Assembly (NCBI RefSeq): GCF_026342405.1
Contig: NZ_JAPEMU010000001.1
Coordinates: 620,001 to 684,000 of the forward strand
DNA: 64,000 nt
DNA from: Kitasatospora sp. NBC_00240
GTDB taxonomy: Bacteria > Actinomycetota > Actinomycetes > Streptomycetales > Streptomycetaceae
Direction of reading: 5' to 3'
A model generated the notes under the pieces. That model saw only the letters and a list, made by a program, of their open reading frames with translations, searched no databases and was not told the DNA's origin. Positions 43,867 through 53,195 of this stretch are shown here, piece by piece. The position numbers and the translations under genes were made by a program. Position 1 is the first letter of the stretch, and the number at the start of each line of letters is the position of its first letter.

Positions 43867-45246
43867 TCAGTGGCCGCCCCCGGCCCGGTCGACGGTGAGG
43901 TCGAGGAAGTGGGTCGAGCAGGAGATGCACGGATCGTGGTTGCGGACGGCCCGTTCGCACAGCGCGGTCAGCTCGGCGTCGGTGGGATCCCCCGACCGCA
44001 GGTGTTCCTGCACGGTGCGGCGGAGGTCCTCCTCGATCGCGTCCTGGTTCTGCGCGGTCGGCGGCACCAGGACGGCGTCGGTGACGGTTCCCTCGGCGTC
44101 GAGGGTGTAGCTGTGGTGGAGCAGGCCGCGTGGCGCCTCGGTCGCCCCGTGGCCGGTGCCGGCGCGTGGCGGTACGTCGACGTACGGGCGTGGCGGGGGT
44201 TCGTAGGCGTCGATGAGGCGCAGCGCCTCGTCGACGGCGTGCAGCACCTCGACCGCCCGGACGACGATGCTGCGGTAGGGGTTGCGGCAGACGACACCCT
44301 GCCGGGGGTCGCCGAGCCCGGCGTCCTGGGCGGCCTGGAGGGCGATCGGGGACAGCAGGCGTCCGCTGATCGCGTACCGGGCGAGCGGGCCGGTCAGGTG
44401 GCGGCGGCCGTCGAGCCGGGCATGCAGGGCGGTGGAGTGCGGGACCTGGCGCTCGACGACGTGGTCTCCGAACTCGCGGACGCCGAAGGTGCGGGTGGGC
44501 AGGGCTCGCCGGCTGGTGGCGGGCAGTCCGGCGGTGTGCGGAGCGGGCATGACGGTGGGTGTGCCCGATTCGATGGCGTAGCGGTCGGGCTCGGCCAGGG
44601 CCAGCAGGTCGTGGTCGCACCCGGCCTCGGGGAATTCGAAGCCGGCCACCCAGCGCACGGTGAGCGCGGCGTCCTCCCGGGCCCGGCGCAACTGTTCCTC
44701 CAACGGCCGCAGTTCGGATCTGCTGGGCACCCGGTGAAAGCCGCCGAGGCGGACGTTGACCGGGTGGACGGCCCGGCCGCCGAGCAGCTCGATGATCGCG
44801 TTCCCCGCCTGTTTGAGCCGCAGTCCCCGCTCGACGTCGGCCCGCCTGGACCGGGCCAGTTCGACGACGTTCGCGCAGCCGTGGAAGTCGGGTGCGTGGA
44901 GCAGGTGGACGTGCAGGGTGTGACTCTCGATCCATTCGCCGCAGTAGATCAGGCGGCGCAGCGCGGCAAGTTGGCCGTCCACGGTGACACCGCAGGCGTC
45001 CTCGATCGCGCGGCAGGCACTCAACTGGTAGGCGACCGGGCAGATCCCGCAGATACGGGAGGTGATGTCGGGCGGTTCGGTGTAGGAGCGTCCGCGCAGG
45101 AAGGCCTCGAAGAACCGCGGGGGTTCGTAGATGGCGAGCCGCGCCTCGGCGACCTCCTCGCCCCGGATCCGCAGGTGGAGGGAGCCCTCGCCCTCGACCC
45201 GGGACAGCGATCCGACGTGCAGCACCCTGGAGCCCCGATGGGTCAC
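43867..45246 (-). CDS. [NiFe] hydrogenase large subunit (group 3b-like)
   Basis: This 459-residue catalytic subunit has the Ni-binding cysteine pairs [10 protein letters not shown] (L1, about residue 60) and [13 protein letters not shown] (L2, near the C-terminus). Maturation cleaves after the His of CSTH, which would remove a 13-residue tail, so an endopeptidase such as that at 48662 is needed. Composition and partners (small subunit, flavin/NAD module, ferredoxin-like subunit) fit the cytoplasmic bidirectional group 3b NAD(P)-linked hydrogenases (sulfhydrogenases), which can make H2 from NAD(P)H. The GTG start overlaps the small-subunit stop (GTGA). No hypA-F maturation genes are in the window. 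Confidence 0.93.
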   Translation of the reverse strand: MTHRGSRVLHVGSLSRVEGEGSLHLRIRGEEVAEARLAIYEPPRFFEAFLRGRSYTEPPDITSRICGICPVAYQLSACRAIEDACGVTVDGQLAALRRLIYCGEWIESHTLHVHLLHAPDFHGCANVVELARSRRADVERGLRLKQAGNAIIELLGGRAVHPVNVRLGGFHRVPSRSELRPLEEQLRRAREDAALTVRWVAGFEFPEAGCDHDLLALAEPDRYAIESGTPTVMPAPHTAGLPATSRRALPTRTFGVREFGDHVVERQVPHSTALHARLDGRRHLTGPLARYAISGRLLSPIALQAAQDAGLGDPRQGVVCRNPYRSIVVRAVEVLHAVDEALRLIDAYEPPPRPYVDVPPRAGTGHGATEAPRGLLHHSYTLDAEGTVTDAVLVPPTAQNQDAIEEDLRRTVQEHLRSGDPTDAELTALCERAVRNHDPCISCSTHFLDLTVDRAGGGH

Positions 45247-46031
45247 CGTTCCAGCTCCTTGCGGGAGGCCGCGTCGAACTCGGGCGCGGCGGTGTTGAAG
45301 GTGCGCAGGACCCGCACCACGTCGAGGGTGTCCATCCCGTCGCGGCGCAGCAGCGGGACGAAGGCGGGGAAGTTGGTGGAGTCGCTCGGGCCGAAGCAGC
45401 CGTAGCAGCCGCGCCCGAAGGTGGGGCAGATCGCGCCGCAGCCGGCGTGGGTGACCGGGCCGAGGCAGGGGGTGCCGTGGGCGACCGTCACACAGACCGT
45501 CCCGCGCTGCTTGCACTCGAAGCAGACGCTGTGCGCGGGGACGGCCGGTCGGCGCCCGGCCAGGTGGGCGGTGATGACCTCCAGCAGCTGGCGGCGGTCG
45601 ACGGGGCAGCCGCGCAGTTCGAAGTCGACGGGGACGTGGGCGCTGATCGGGGTGGAGGTGGCGAGTGTCGCGACGTAGTCGGGGCGGGCGTAGACGGCGG
45701 CCTGGAACTCGGCGACGTCGGCGTAGTTGCGCAGCGCCTGGACGCCGCCGGCGGTGGCGCAGGCGCCGATGGTCACCAGGCGCCGGGAGACGGCGCGGAT
45801 GTGGTGGATCCGGTCGACGTCCTGTGCGGTGGTCACCGAGCCCTCGACGAGGGACAGGTCGTACGGGCCCGGCGCGCTGGCGCTGGAGGCCTCCAGGAAG
45901 TGCGCGATCTCCACCTGCTCGGCGAGGCCGAGCAGTTCGTCCTCGCAGTCGAGCAGGGTGAGCTGGCAGCCGTCGCAGGAGGCGAACTTCCAGACCGCGA
46001 GCCTGGGACGCCGACGGGGCTCGGCAGTCAT
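45243..46031 (-). CDS. [NiFe] hydrogenase small subunit (group 3b-like)
   Basis: This 262-residue subunit carries the electron-relay Fe-S clusters. The proximal cluster ligands include [13 protein letters not shown] (about residues 20-30) and [12 protein letters not shown]; the C-terminal half has [20 protein letters not shown] and [20 protein letters not shown], ligands for two more clusters. It has no twin-arginine signal, so the enzyme is cytoplasmic. It starts one base after the stop of the flavin subunit and overlaps the large subunit, all in one operon. Confidence 0.92.
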   Translation of the reverse strand: MTAEPRRRPRLAVWKFASCDGCQLTLLDCEDELLGLAEQVEIAHFLEASSASAPGPYDLSLVEGSVTTAQDVDRIHHIRAVSRRLVTIGACATAGGVQALRNYADVAEFQAAVYARPDYVATLATSTPISAHVPVDFELRGCPVDRRQLLEVITAHLAGRRPAVPAHSVCFECKQRGTVCVTVAHGTPCLGPVTHAGCGAICPTFGRGCYGCFGPSDSTNFPAFVPLLRRDGMDTLDVVRVLRTFNTAAPEFDAASRKELER

Positions 46032-46032
46032 C

Positions 46033-46866
46033 TCACAACTCCCTTACCAGTAGGAGTGGTTCGGCGGTCGTCCAACTGACCACGGGGCCGTCGCGGCACA
46101 GCAGGAGCGGCCCGAGCTGGCAGTGCCCGCAGTGGCCGGTGGCGCAGTGCATGGTCCGCTCCAGCGAGACCATGATCCGGCCGGGGTCGGCGCCGAGACG
46201 CACCAGCTCGGCCGCGGTGGCGCGGATCATCGGCTCGGGGCCGCAGACGAAGGCCGCCGCCGTCCCCGGGTCGAAGCCGGCGCGGTCGAGCAGGGCGGTG
46301 ACGACACCGACCTCCCCGCGCCACCGCCCGTCGGGACGGTCGACGGTGACCAGCACGCGGGCCCGCGGCGCCCATGCACGGGTCTCCTGGGCGTAGAGCA
46401 GGTCCTGCGGCGTGCGGGAGCCGATCAGGACGTTCAGCCGGCCGTACTCCCCCGGTGCGGCGAGGGCGGCGCGTACCAGCGGGCGCAGTGGTGCCAGGCC
46501 GATGCCGCCCGCGACCACCAGCAGGTCGCGCCCGGCGGCGGCGGGGAGCCCCCAGTCCGTGCCGAACGGGCCGCGCACACCGACCGTGGCGCCGGCCTCC
46601 AGCCCGTGCAGGGCGGCCGAGACCGGGCCGACGCTGCGGACGGTGTGCGTCAGCCGGTCGCCGTCGATCCCGCTCACCGACAGCGGGATGTCGCCGACGC
46701 CGAACGCGTACACCATCGCGAACTGCCCGGGCGTGAAAGGTGGCAGGGCCGATCGGACGGGCTCCAGCACGATCGTGGCGGTGCCGGGCGCCCCGGCCGC
46801 GCGGGCGGCGACCCGGTAGGGGACGGGAAGCGCGGCGGAGCGCCCCACCGCACCGGGCGCCGTCAT
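46033..46866 (-). CDS. Hydrogenase FAD/NAD(P)-binding subunit
   Basis: This 277-residue ferredoxin-NADP reductase-like subunit (HydG of sulfhydrogenases) has an FAD domain ([20 protein letters not shown]), NAD(P) domain ([34 protein letters not shown]) and a C-terminal 2Fe-2S site with four cysteines, [17 protein letters not shown]. It passes electrons between NAD(P)H and the hydrogenase clusters. The ATG overlaps the stop of the cyclic-nucleotide-binding gene (ATGA). Confidence 0.92.
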   Translation of the reverse strand: MTAPGAVGRSAALPVPYRVAARAAGAPGTATIVLEPVRSALPPFTPGQFAMVYAFGVGDIPLSVSGIDGDRLTHTVRSVGPVSAALHGLEAGATVGVRGPFGTDWGLPAAAGRDLLVVAGGIGLAPLRPLVRAALAAPGEYGRLNVLIGSRTPQDLLYAQETRAWAPRARVLVTVDRPDGRWRGEVGVVTALLDRAGFDPGTAAAFVCGPEPMIRATAAELVRLGADPGRIMVSLERTMHCATGHCGHCQLGPLLLCRDGPVVSWTTAEPLLLVREL

Positions 46867-47333
46867 CCGTCACCTCCGCCGGCCCCGGCGCCGGGTGGCG
46901 CGTAGAGGTCGAGCAGGCGGGTGCGGGTGGCTTTCAGCCGACGGGCGATCACCGCTGCGACGGCGCCGGTCACCGCCAGGCCGAACGCGGGGTCCTGCCC
47001 GCACGCGGTACGGACGCGCCCGGCGTCGAACTCGGCGGCCCGCAGCCTGCCACGGGCCTGGGCACCCAGGTGCCACCGGTAGGGCTCGAACAGCCAGGAC
47101 CAGCCGAGAAGATCGCCTTCGCCGAGGGTCTCCACGACGGGTGGCGGCCGGCCCGGGACGTGGACGTCCAGTGCCGCGCCCCCCGAGCGGATGATCCAGA
47201 ACCGGTCGGCGGCCCCGCCCTCCTCGAAGATCCGGGCGCCCGCGGGGATCTCGACCTCGTGGGCGAATTCGGCCAGCCTGTCCCGGTGGGCGGGCGGCAG
47301 GGCGCCGAGGAAGCCGTGCTGCGAGGTGGTCAT
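46863..47333 (-). CDS. Cyclic nucleotide-binding (CRP-like sensor) domain protein in the hydrogenase operon
   Basis: This 156-residue protein is a single cNMP-binding beta-roll (EIPAGARIFEEGGAADRFWI, GEGDLLGWSWLFEPYRWHLG) with a helical tail but no DNA-binding helix-turn-helix. Such a stand-alone domain can regulate enzyme partners on ligand binding. It is inserted between the ferredoxin-like and flavin subunit genes with ATGA overlaps on both sides, so it is a true member of the operon and probably an accessory or regulatory subunit. The ligand is unknown; the R-A/S-A phosphate motif is not obvious, so cAMP binding is doubtful. Confidence 0.85.
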   Translation of the reverse strand: MTTSQHGFLGALPPAHRDRLAEFAHEVEIPAGARIFEEGGAADRFWIIRSGGAALDVHVPGRPPPVVETLGEGDLLGWSWLFEPYRWHLGAQARGRLRAAEFDAGRVRTACGQDPAFGLAVTGAVAAVIARRLKATRTRLLDLYAPPGAGAGGGDG

Positions 47334-48496
47334 GACGGGCTCTCCGGGCCCGGCGGGCGGCCGGCCCGGCTCTCCCGCTCCCGGTGGAGTGCGTGAGCCT
47401 CCTCGGTGATGTCGATGCCGACCGGGCACCACACGATGCAGCGCCCGCAACCGACACAACCCGAGCTGCCGAACTGGTCGAACCAGGTGCCGAGTTTGTG
47501 GGTGGCCCACTGGCGGTAGCGGCTGCGCGGCGACTCCCGGACGGGGCCGCCCGGGAGATGGGAGAAGTCGAGGTCGAAGCACGACTCCCAGTGCCGCCAC
47601 CGCTCGGCGTGGTCACCGGTCAGGTCCGTGACGTCCTCGGTGCTGGTGCAGAAGCAGGTCGGGCAGACCATGGTGCAGTTGCCGCAGGTCAGGCAGCGGG
47701 CCGCGACGTCGTCCCAGCGTTCGGCCGTGAGGGTCTCGCGCATCAGGGTCCGCAGGTCCACCGGCGGCATGCTGCGGCCCATCCGGTCCGCCGCCTCGGC
47801 CACGCGCTCGCGGGCCGCCTCCCGGGTCGCGGGATCGGCCGGACTCCGGGGAAGCCCGGCCAGCACCGACTCACCCTCCTCGCTCCCCGCGCGCACCAGG
47901 AAGCGGTGGCCCTCGGCGTCCAGCACCTCGGTCAGCGCCAGGTCGAACCCGGGCCCCGCGGCGGGGCCGGTTCCCATCGACACGCAGAAGCAGGTGGCGC
48001 CCGGCTCCGTGCACTCCACCGCCACCAGGAAGGCCCGCTCGCGGCGCCCGCGGTAGGCCTGGTCGGTGTGCCTGCCCCCGGTCAGCACCCGGTCCTGGAT
48101 CGCGATGGCCCGCAGGTCACAGGGGCGTACCCCGAGAAAGGCGTAGGAAGGAGGTGTGCCGGTGTCCTCGGTGACGACGAGGTCGCCGTCGGCGCCGCGG
48201 TCGGCGCTCCATTCGCGTACCCGGGGCGGATGCAGGAAGTTCTTCCAGGACTGCGGCCCCGCGCTGTGCGCGAAGGCGGCGCCGTCCTCGCGGGCCCGCA
48301 GCCGGTACGTTCCGGCCTCCAGTTCGACCCCCCACCCGTAGGGCAGGTCCGACCCCGAGCCGAGTTCCGCCAGCACGATCGCCCCGTCCCGCACGGTCGG
48401 TCCGATGACCGTGCGGCCACGGCCGGCCAGGAGCGCGACCAACGCGTCCAGGCCGTCCTTGTCGATCACCGCCGAGCCGCCGGTGTCCGTCGCCAC
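47330..48496 (-). CDS. 4Fe-4S ferredoxin-like hydrogenase subunit
   Basis: This 388-residue subunit is like HydB of sulfhydrogenases and AsrA. A non-cluster N-terminal part (about 1-270; [34 protein letters not shown]) precedes two [4Fe-4S] motifs: [16 protein letters not shown] (about 290) and [20 protein letters not shown] (about 360). It is the first gene of the operon; the GTG at 48496 follows GGGAGG (cctccc at 48501-48506), whereas the open frame to 49144 has no domain content. It overlaps the cNMP-binding gene (ATGA). I found no DevR-type palindrome in the 165-bp divergent gap with the protease, so control may be indirect or by another factor. Confidence 0.92.
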   Translation of the reverse strand: MATDTGGSAVIDKDGLDALVALLAGRGRTVIGPTVRDGAIVLAELGSGSDLPYGWGVELEAGTYRLRAREDGAAFAHSAGPQSWKNFLHPPRVREWSADRGADGDLVVTEDTGTPPSYAFLGVRPCDLRAIAIQDRVLTGGRHTDQAYRGRRERAFLVAVECTEPGATCFCVSMGTGPAAGPGFDLALTEVLDAEGHRFLVRAGSEEGESVLAGLPRSPADPATREAARERVAEAADRMGRSMPPVDLRTLMRETLTAERWDDVAARCLTCGNCTMVCPTCFCTSTEDVTDLTGDHAERWRHWESCFDLDFSHLPGGPVRESPRSRYRQWATHKLGTWFDQFGSSGCVGCGRCIVWCPVGIDITEEAHALHRERESRAGRPPGPESPS

Positions 48497-48661
48497 CCAA
48501 CCTCCCAGGCCGATGCCCCCGCTGCCAGTATGGGGAAGGAAGCGCGCCCGGGCAGGGGAAGACAGGTCCGGTGTGCTCCAGGTGGCTCTCCGGCGACCTC
48601 GTGCGGGCCTCGCCGGGGCCCGCCGCGGCTCGGGGCCACCACGGGCGGGAAGACCAGGTGG

Positions 48662-49165
48662 GTGAACACCCCCGCCCGCGTCACCGTCATCGGTGTCGGC
48701 AACGAGTACCGCCGTGACGACGGTGTCGGCTGGGCCGTCGTCGCCAGGCTGGCGGACCGTACCCGCACGCGCCCGTTGCCGGGCCGGACCTCGCTCGTGG
48801 TGTGCGACGGCGACCCCGCCAGGCTGATCTCCCACTGGGACGGGGCGGACCTCGCGATCGTCGTGGACGCCGCCCACACCCACCCCGGGCAGCCCGGCCG
48901 GGTGCACCGCCTCGTGATGGACGACGGGCGGATCGCGGCGGCCGACCGCGCGACCAGCTCCCACGGGCTCGGCCTCGGCGACGCCGTGGAACTGGCCCGC
49001 GAACTGGACCGCCTGCCGCGCCGCCTGGTCGTCCACGCCGTGGAGGGGGCCGACTGCTCCCCGGGAACGGGGCTGTCGGCTCCGGTCGAGGCCGCCGCGG
49101 CACACCTCGCCGAACAGATCGCGACAGAGGTCTCGCGCTACCACGCCGGCGTCGGCGACCCCTGA
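48662..49165 (+). CDS. Hydrogenase maturation protease
   Basis: This 167-residue endopeptidase is of the HyaD/HycI family, which removes the C-terminal tail of the [NiFe] large subunit after nickel insertion. Hallmarks are VIGVGNEYRRDDGVGWAVV (with the Asp metal ligand) at the N-terminus, IVVDAAHTHPGQPGRV with the second acidic ligand, SSHGLGLGDAVELA, and GADCSPGTGLS. The GTG at 48662 has only AGG upstream. It is divergent from the hydrogenase operon, its presumed substrate source. Confidence 0.9.
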   Translation: MNTPARVTVIGVGNEYRRDDGVGWAVVARLADRTRTRPLPGRTSLVVCDGDPARLISHWDGADLAIVVDAAHTHPGQPGRVHRLVMDDGRIAAADRATSSHGLGLGDAVELARELDRLPRRLVVHAVEGADCSPGTGLSAPVEAAAAHLAEQIATEVSRYHAGVGDP

Positions 49166-49208
49166 GCGCCGTCCGACCCGGACAGGCCGTCCAGTACCCG
49201 CCGGCCCG

Positions 49209-49237
49209 CCGGACAGGGCCCGAACGGCCCTGTCCGG
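49209..49237. promoter_or_regulatory. Extended palindrome with DevR/OsdR-box core
   Basis: A perfect 12-5-12 inverted repeat (CCGGACAGGGCC, CGAAC, GGCCCTGTCCGG) has the GGGCCCGAACGGCCC core at 49216-49230, related to the site at 34248-34263. It lies 60 bp before the CBS-BON gene at 49297 and 43 bp after the protease stop, so it may act as operator, as terminator, or both. Confidence 0.6.
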
Positions 49238-49296
49238 GGCGGCGCGACAGGCGGACAGTGTGAGAGCAGGAGGACCCCGGCGAAGGAGTGAGGACC

Positions 49297-49977
49297 ATGC
49301 AGCACCGCACCGTCCGCGACGTGATGACCCCCGGGGTCGTCACCGCACGGCCCGGCACCCCCTTCAAGGAGATCGCCGGGCTCTTCGAGCGCAACGGCGT
49401 CGCCGCCGTCCCGGTCGTCGACGACCGGGACCGCCCGCTCGGCGTCGTCTCGGAGGCGGACCTGCTCCGCACGCAGGCACGCCTCCCCGACCCGCAGGGC
49501 CACTCGGTCAGCCTCCCGGCGGGCTCCCGCGACAGCGCCGCCACCGTGGCCGAGACCGCGGAGGGCCTGATGACCAGCCCTGCGGTGTGCGCGCGCCCCG
49601 AGTGGAGCATCGTCGAGGCCGCCCGGACCATGGACCGCGAGGGGATCAAACGCCTCCCGGTCGTCGACGAGGCCGGGCGGCTCAACGGCATCGTCAGCCG
49701 CTCCGACCTCCTGCGGCTCTTCCTCCGGCACGACACGGCCATCCGTGAGGAGATCGCCCGCGACATCCTCGACCGGACCCTGCACCTCGCTCCCGGCGCC
49801 GTACGGGTCACCGTCCGGGACGGTGTCGTCACCCTGGCCGGGCGAATGGAGGAGGCCGGCCTGATCCCCGTCGTCGAGCGCCTCTGCGCGTCGGTCGACG
49901 GCGTGGTCTCCGTGCACCAGGCCATCGAGCATCCCTCGGCGGCATCGCAGGCCGGGGCCACCGCGGCGACCGCCTGA
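49297..49977 (+). CDS. CBS-pair plus BON domain protein
   Basis: This 226-residue protein begins MQHRTVRDVMTPGVVTARPG, with CBS 1 about 5-60 (LGVVSEADLLRTQA), CBS 2 about 93-148 (LMTSPAVCARPEWSIVEA, RLPVVDEAGRLNGIVSRSDL) and BON about 155-215. It is a close paralogue of 29291-29986. The ATG at 49297 is chosen because GGAG lies eight bases upstream; the GTG at 49288 overlaps that site. It is the first gene of a rightward group of eight stress genes and is preceded by the palindrome at 49209-49237. Confidence 0.9.
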   Translation: MQHRTVRDVMTPGVVTARPGTPFKEIAGLFERNGVAAVPVVDDRDRPLGVVSEADLLRTQARLPDPQGHSVSLPAGSRDSAATVAETAEGLMTSPAVCARPEWSIVEAARTMDREGIKRLPVVDEAGRLNGIVSRSDLLRLFLRHDTAIREEIARDILDRTLHLAPGAVRVTVRDGVVTLAGRMEEAGLIPVVERLCASVDGVVSVHQAIEHPSAASQAGATAATA

Positions 49978-50069
49978 AGTCCCCGGACCGCCACGCCGGC
50001 CGGGCGGCCGGGCGGCCCTCCCCCAAGGCACGGCGGCCGGTCCGCCGCGGCCGGGAACGAGGAAACGCG

Positions 50070-50513
50070 ATGCACAGGGTGACCCCGGCGGGACAGCGGA
50101 TCGTGGTCGGCGTGGACGGCTCGCCCTCGTCCCAACAGGCCCTGCGGTGGGCCGTCACCCAGGCACGCCTGACCGGCGGTCCGGTGGACGCGGTGATCTG
50201 CTGGACCTTGCCGACGGTGTACGGGCGGGCACCGGTGTCGGTGGACCGGGAGCTCGGCCGTGCCGCCGCGAAGGTGCTGGACCAGGTGGTCACCCGTACC
50301 TTCGGCGGGGTCCGGCCGGAGGAGGTCCGCACGACGGCCGTGCCGGGGAACGCCGCCGAGGTGCTGGTCGAGCGCTCACGGGGCGCCGACCTGCTCGTGG
50401 TGGGCAACCGGGGCCGCGGCGGGTTCGGCGCCGCCCTGCTGGGGTCGGTGAGCCAGTACTGCGTGCAGCACGCGCCGTGCCCGGTCGTCGTGCTCCGCGA
50501 AGGCGCCGGATGA
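50070..50513 (+). CDS. Single-domain universal stress protein
   Basis: This 147-residue single USP domain begins with [19 protein letters not shown] and has the full ATP-binding loop GNRGRGGFGAALLGSVSQYC followed by CPVVVLR. The length is that of a classical one-domain UspA, which dimerises. The ATG at 50070 follows GAGGAA. It is a paralogue of 52731-53180. Position downstream of a CBS-BON gene suggests co-regulation. Confidence 0.92.
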   Translation: MHRVTPAGQRIVVGVDGSPSSQQALRWAVTQARLTGGPVDAVICWTLPTVYGRAPVSVDRELGRAAAKVLDQVVTRTFGGVRPEEVRTTAVPGNAAEVLVERSRGADLLVVGNRGRGGFGAALLGSVSQYCVQHAPCPVVVLREGAG

Positions 50514-50571
50514 CCAGCGGATCTCCTCCGGACCCGGCCGCGTCCCGTCCGGGCCGTCCGGCGGGTGGTTG

Positions 50572-50585
50572 GGGCCGGAGGGCCC
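50572..50585. promoter_or_regulatory. Candidate DevR/OsdR box
   Basis: GGGCCGGAGGGCCC, one mismatch from the perfect palindrome, 106 bp before the DUF1876 gene start. Confidence 0.45.
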
Positions 50586-50691
50586 ATGTCCGCGATCCGG
50601 ACGCGGAGCAGGATGGAAGCGGGACCGGCGCAGGAGACGGGTGCCGACACCCGCAGCAGCCCGGAAGACCGACCGGAAGGACGTCCCGGCC

Positions 50692-50970
50692 ATGACCGCC
50701 ACCGGCAGCATCGCGCAGCAGCGCACCAAGCAGTGGACGCTGCACCTGCAGTTGTTCGAGGAGGGCGACCTCACCACCGTGCACGCCGTCCTCGACACCG
50801 GCGACAACACCCTCCGCAGCCGCGCCACCGCACGGCGCAGCCCGGACGACCCGGACGTCCCCGAGATCGGTGACGAGTTCGCGGCCGGGCGCGCCCTGGT
50901 CGACCTCGGTCACCAGCTGCTGCGCGCGGGCGAGAGCGACACCGCGGCCTTCGACCCCGGCCCCCGCTGA
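50692..50970 (+). CDS. DUF1876 (Rv1738-like) protein
   Basis: This 92-residue protein is of the DUF1876 family: KQWTLHLQLFEEGDLTTVHA, then LRSRATARRSPDDPDVPEIG and AGRALVDLGHQLLRAG. The mycobacterial members Rv1738 (strongly DosR-induced) and Rv2632c fold like ribosome hibernation factors and are proposed to silence translation in dormancy. It likely acts in the cytoplasm in the same way, but this is inference. Its ATG at 50692 has GGAAGGA about ten bases upstream. A candidate operator lies 106 bp before. Confidence 0.88.
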   Translation: MTATGSIAQQRTKQWTLHLQLFEEGDLTTVHAVLDTGDNTLRSRATARRSPDDPDVPEIGDEFAAGRALVDLGHQLLRAGESDTAAFDPGPR

Positions 50971-51029
50971 TGACGAAAGGCCGGCCGCCCACCGTTGACG
51001 AAGTGAGTCGCACCAGGGAGCGGTCCACC

Positions 51030-52046
51030 ATGAACGAGCCTTCACTGACCCTGACCCAGCTGCGCTTCCTGGCCTCCGCCGCCGGCGCGGCGCCCTCGCT
51101 GCACAACAGCCAGCCGTGGCGCTTCACCCCCACGACCGACTCGTCCGGCCTGCGGGTGTACCTCGACCGCGAACGAGCCGTGCCGCTGACCGACCCGGAC
51201 GGCCGGGCACTGCACATCTCGGTGGGCGCGGCGCTGTTCAACCTGCGGCTCTCCGCACTGCGGCTCGGACGGGACCCGCGGGTGCGGATGCTCCCCGATC
51301 CGGCCGAAGCGGACCTGGCAGCCGAGATCGGTCTCTCCCACCCTGCGCCGTCGGCGCCGCCGTCCGGGCCGGACCTCTACGACGCGATCCGGCACCGCCA
51401 CTCCAGCCGCCGGCCGTTCATCAACCGGGACGTGCCCGAGGCCGTCCTCGGCGAGCTGACGGCGGCCGCCCTCGGCGAAGGCGCGGTGCTGTCCCCCCTG
51501 GAGGAGGACGGGGTGCGCCGTGTGCTCGCCCTGACCCGCGACGCCGAGCGCCGCACCGGCGCCGACCTGGCGCGGACGGCCGAGACCCGCAGCTGGTTGC
51601 GGCTGGAGGAACCCGCCGCGGACGGGATACCCGCGGCGGCGCTGGGCCCGCAGGACCACGACGCCCGGGTGCCCATGCGCGGCTTCACCGGCCGGACGCT
51701 GCCCACGACGCCGCCCGAACGCTTCGAAGCGCTGCCCCAGCTGGCCCTCCTCACCACTCACGGCGACACACCCGCCGACTGGCTGCGCGCCGGCCAGGCC
51801 ATGCAGCGCGTCTGGCTGCTGGCTACGGCCCACGGAGTGCGCGCCTCCGTCCTGCACCAGGCCGTCGAGTGGCCCGACACCCGCTGGGGCCTGCGGGACC
51901 CGGCCGAAGGAGTCGGCCACGTCCAGCTCGTGCTGCGTCTCGGCTACGGCCCGCCCGGACCCGCCACGCCACGCCGCCCGGTCGACGAGACCCTCGACCT
52001 GACGGACCACCGGGGCGCCGCTGCCGCCGGGGAGTCGTCGTGCTGA
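51030..52046 (+). CDS. Acg-family nitroreductase-like flavoprotein
   Basis: This 338-residue protein is a paralogue of 23057-24058, with AAPSLHNSQPWRFTP, GRALHISVGAALFNLRLSAL, RHRHSSRRPF, the GPQDHDARVPMRGF loop and WLRAGQAMQRVWLLATAHGV. Acg (Rv2032) binds FMN with its cavity closed by a lid and is thought to store FMN in dormant cells; the same function is likely. The ATG at 51030 follows GGGAG at nine bases; an ATG at 50970 overlapping the DUF1876 stop is possible but lacks a ribosome site. Its 3' end overlaps the GTG of the next CBS gene. Confidence 0.9.
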   Translation: MNEPSLTLTQLRFLASAAGAAPSLHNSQPWRFTPTTDSSGLRVYLDRERAVPLTDPDGRALHISVGAALFNLRLSALRLGRDPRVRMLPDPAEADLAAEIGLSHPAPSAPPSGPDLYDAIRHRHSSRRPFINRDVPEAVLGELTAAALGEGAVLSPLEEDGVRRVLALTRDAERRTGADLARTAETRSWLRLEEPAADGIPAAALGPQDHDARVPMRGFTGRTLPTTPPERFEALPQLALLTTHGDTPADWLRAGQAMQRVWLLATAHGVRASVLHQAVEWPDTRWGLRDPAEGVGHVQLVLRLGYGPPGPATPRRPVDETLDLTDHRGAAAAGESSC

Positions 52047-52747
52047 CGCACCGCACCGTCCGGGACGTGATGACCCGCGATGTCGTCCGGGTCGCACCGG
52101 CGACGGGATTCCGCGCGATCGTCGAGCTGCTCCACGAGTACGGCATCACCGCCGTACCCGTCGTCGACGAGGACGACCGGCCGGTCGGCATCGTCTCGGA
52201 GGCCGATCTCCTGCGCACCCAGTCGGCCCAGGAGGACCCCACCGGCCTGCAACCGCCGCCGGCCGGCGGGCCGGACACGGCCGGGGCCGCCACCGCGCGG
52301 CAGCTGATGACCAGTCCCGCCGTGTGCGTCGCGCCCGGTGCCACCGTGGTGGCCGCGGCCCGCCTGATGGCCGGCCGGCACGTCAAGAGGCTGCCGGTGG
52401 TGGACGAGGAGGGCCGGCTCACCGGCCTGGTGAGCCGCGGCGACCTCCTCAAGGTGTTCCTCCGGGACGACCGGGCCATCAGGCGGGACATCGTCGAGGA
52501 GGTGCTCAGCCACGTGGCGGGGGTGAGCCCGGCAGCCGTCGGTGTGGAGGTCGCGCAGGGCCGGGTCGTGCTGAGCGGCACGATCGAGCCCCCGTACCTC
52601 GTAACGGTCGTGCTGCGCCTGTGCCGGTCCGTGGACGGCGTCGTGTCGGTCACCGACCGGACGGGCCGGGCACCGGAGCAGACGTACGTCACCACACACC
52701 GCGAGCAACACCGGAAACCGGAGGTCCGTCATGGGAACCACGCCTGA
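52040..52747 (+). CDS. CBS-pair plus BON domain protein
   Basis: This 235-residue protein has CBS 1 (about 4-60; HRTVRDVMTRDVVRVAPATG, VGIVSEADLLRTQS), CBS 2 (about 88-143; LMTSPAVCVAPGATVVAA, RLPVVDEEGRLTGLVSRGDL) and BON (about 150-215; VAQGRVVLSGTI). The GTG at 52040 lies seven bases before the end of the nitroreductase gene and has GGGGAG upstream. The 3' end overlaps the next USP by 17 bases. This tight packing makes DUF1876, Acg, CBS and USP genes one likely transcript. Confidence 0.9.
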   Translation: MLTHRTVRDVMTRDVVRVAPATGFRAIVELLHEYGITAVPVVDEDDRPVGIVSEADLLRTQSAQEDPTGLQPPPAGGPDTAGAATARQLMTSPAVCVAPGATVVAAARLMAGRHVKRLPVVDEEGRLTGLVSRGDLLKVFLRDDRAIRRDIVEEVLSHVAGVSPAAVGVEVAQGRVVLSGTIEPPYLVTVVLRLCRSVDGVVSVTDRTGRAPEQTYVTTHREQHRKPEVRHGNHA

Positions 52748-53180
52748 GAGTGCACAGCGCGTCATCGTCGTCGGCGTCGACGGATCGCCCTCCTCGCGGG
52801 CGGCGCTCCGCTGGGCCCGGCGACAGGCACGGCTGGAGGACGCATCGGTCGAAGCGGTCGCCGCCTGGGACTTCCCCCCGCTGAGTGGCTGGGGCCTGTC
52901 GATCCCGGGGCCGGAGATCGAGGAGGCGGCCCGGCTGGCTCTCGCCGACACGGTGAAGCAGGAACACGACGCCACCCATCCACCGGTCCCGGTGCGGCAG
53001 CGCACCGAGTACGGCCACCCGGCGGACGTCCTGCTGCGGTTCGCGCGCGGGGCGCACCTCCTGGTGGTCGGGAGCAGGGGGCTGGGCGGCTTCACGGGGA
53101 CCCTGCTCGGTTCGGTGAGCCGGCACTGCGTGGAGCACGCCCCGTGTCCCGTCGTCGTGGTGCGCGCGACCGGCACCTGA
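52731..53180 (+). CDS. Single-domain universal stress protein
   Basis: This 149-residue single USP has [20 protein letters not shown] at the N-terminus, a Trp/Pro-rich middle (WDFPPLSGWGLSIPGPEIEE) and the ATP loop GSRGLGGFTGTLLGSVSRHC followed by CPVVVVR. The ATG lies inside the end of the CBS gene. Only 15 bp separates it from the next USP. Function as for other USPs: nucleotide-binding stress adaptor. Confidence 0.92.
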   Translation: MGTTPESAQRVIVVGVDGSPSSRAALRWARRQARLEDASVEAVAAWDFPPLSGWGLSIPGPEIEEAARLALADTVKQEHDATHPPVPVRQRTEYGHPADVLLRFARGAHLLVVGSRGLGGFTGTLLGSVSRHCVEHAPCPVVVVRATGT

Positions 53181-53195
53181 CCGACGGAGGACATC

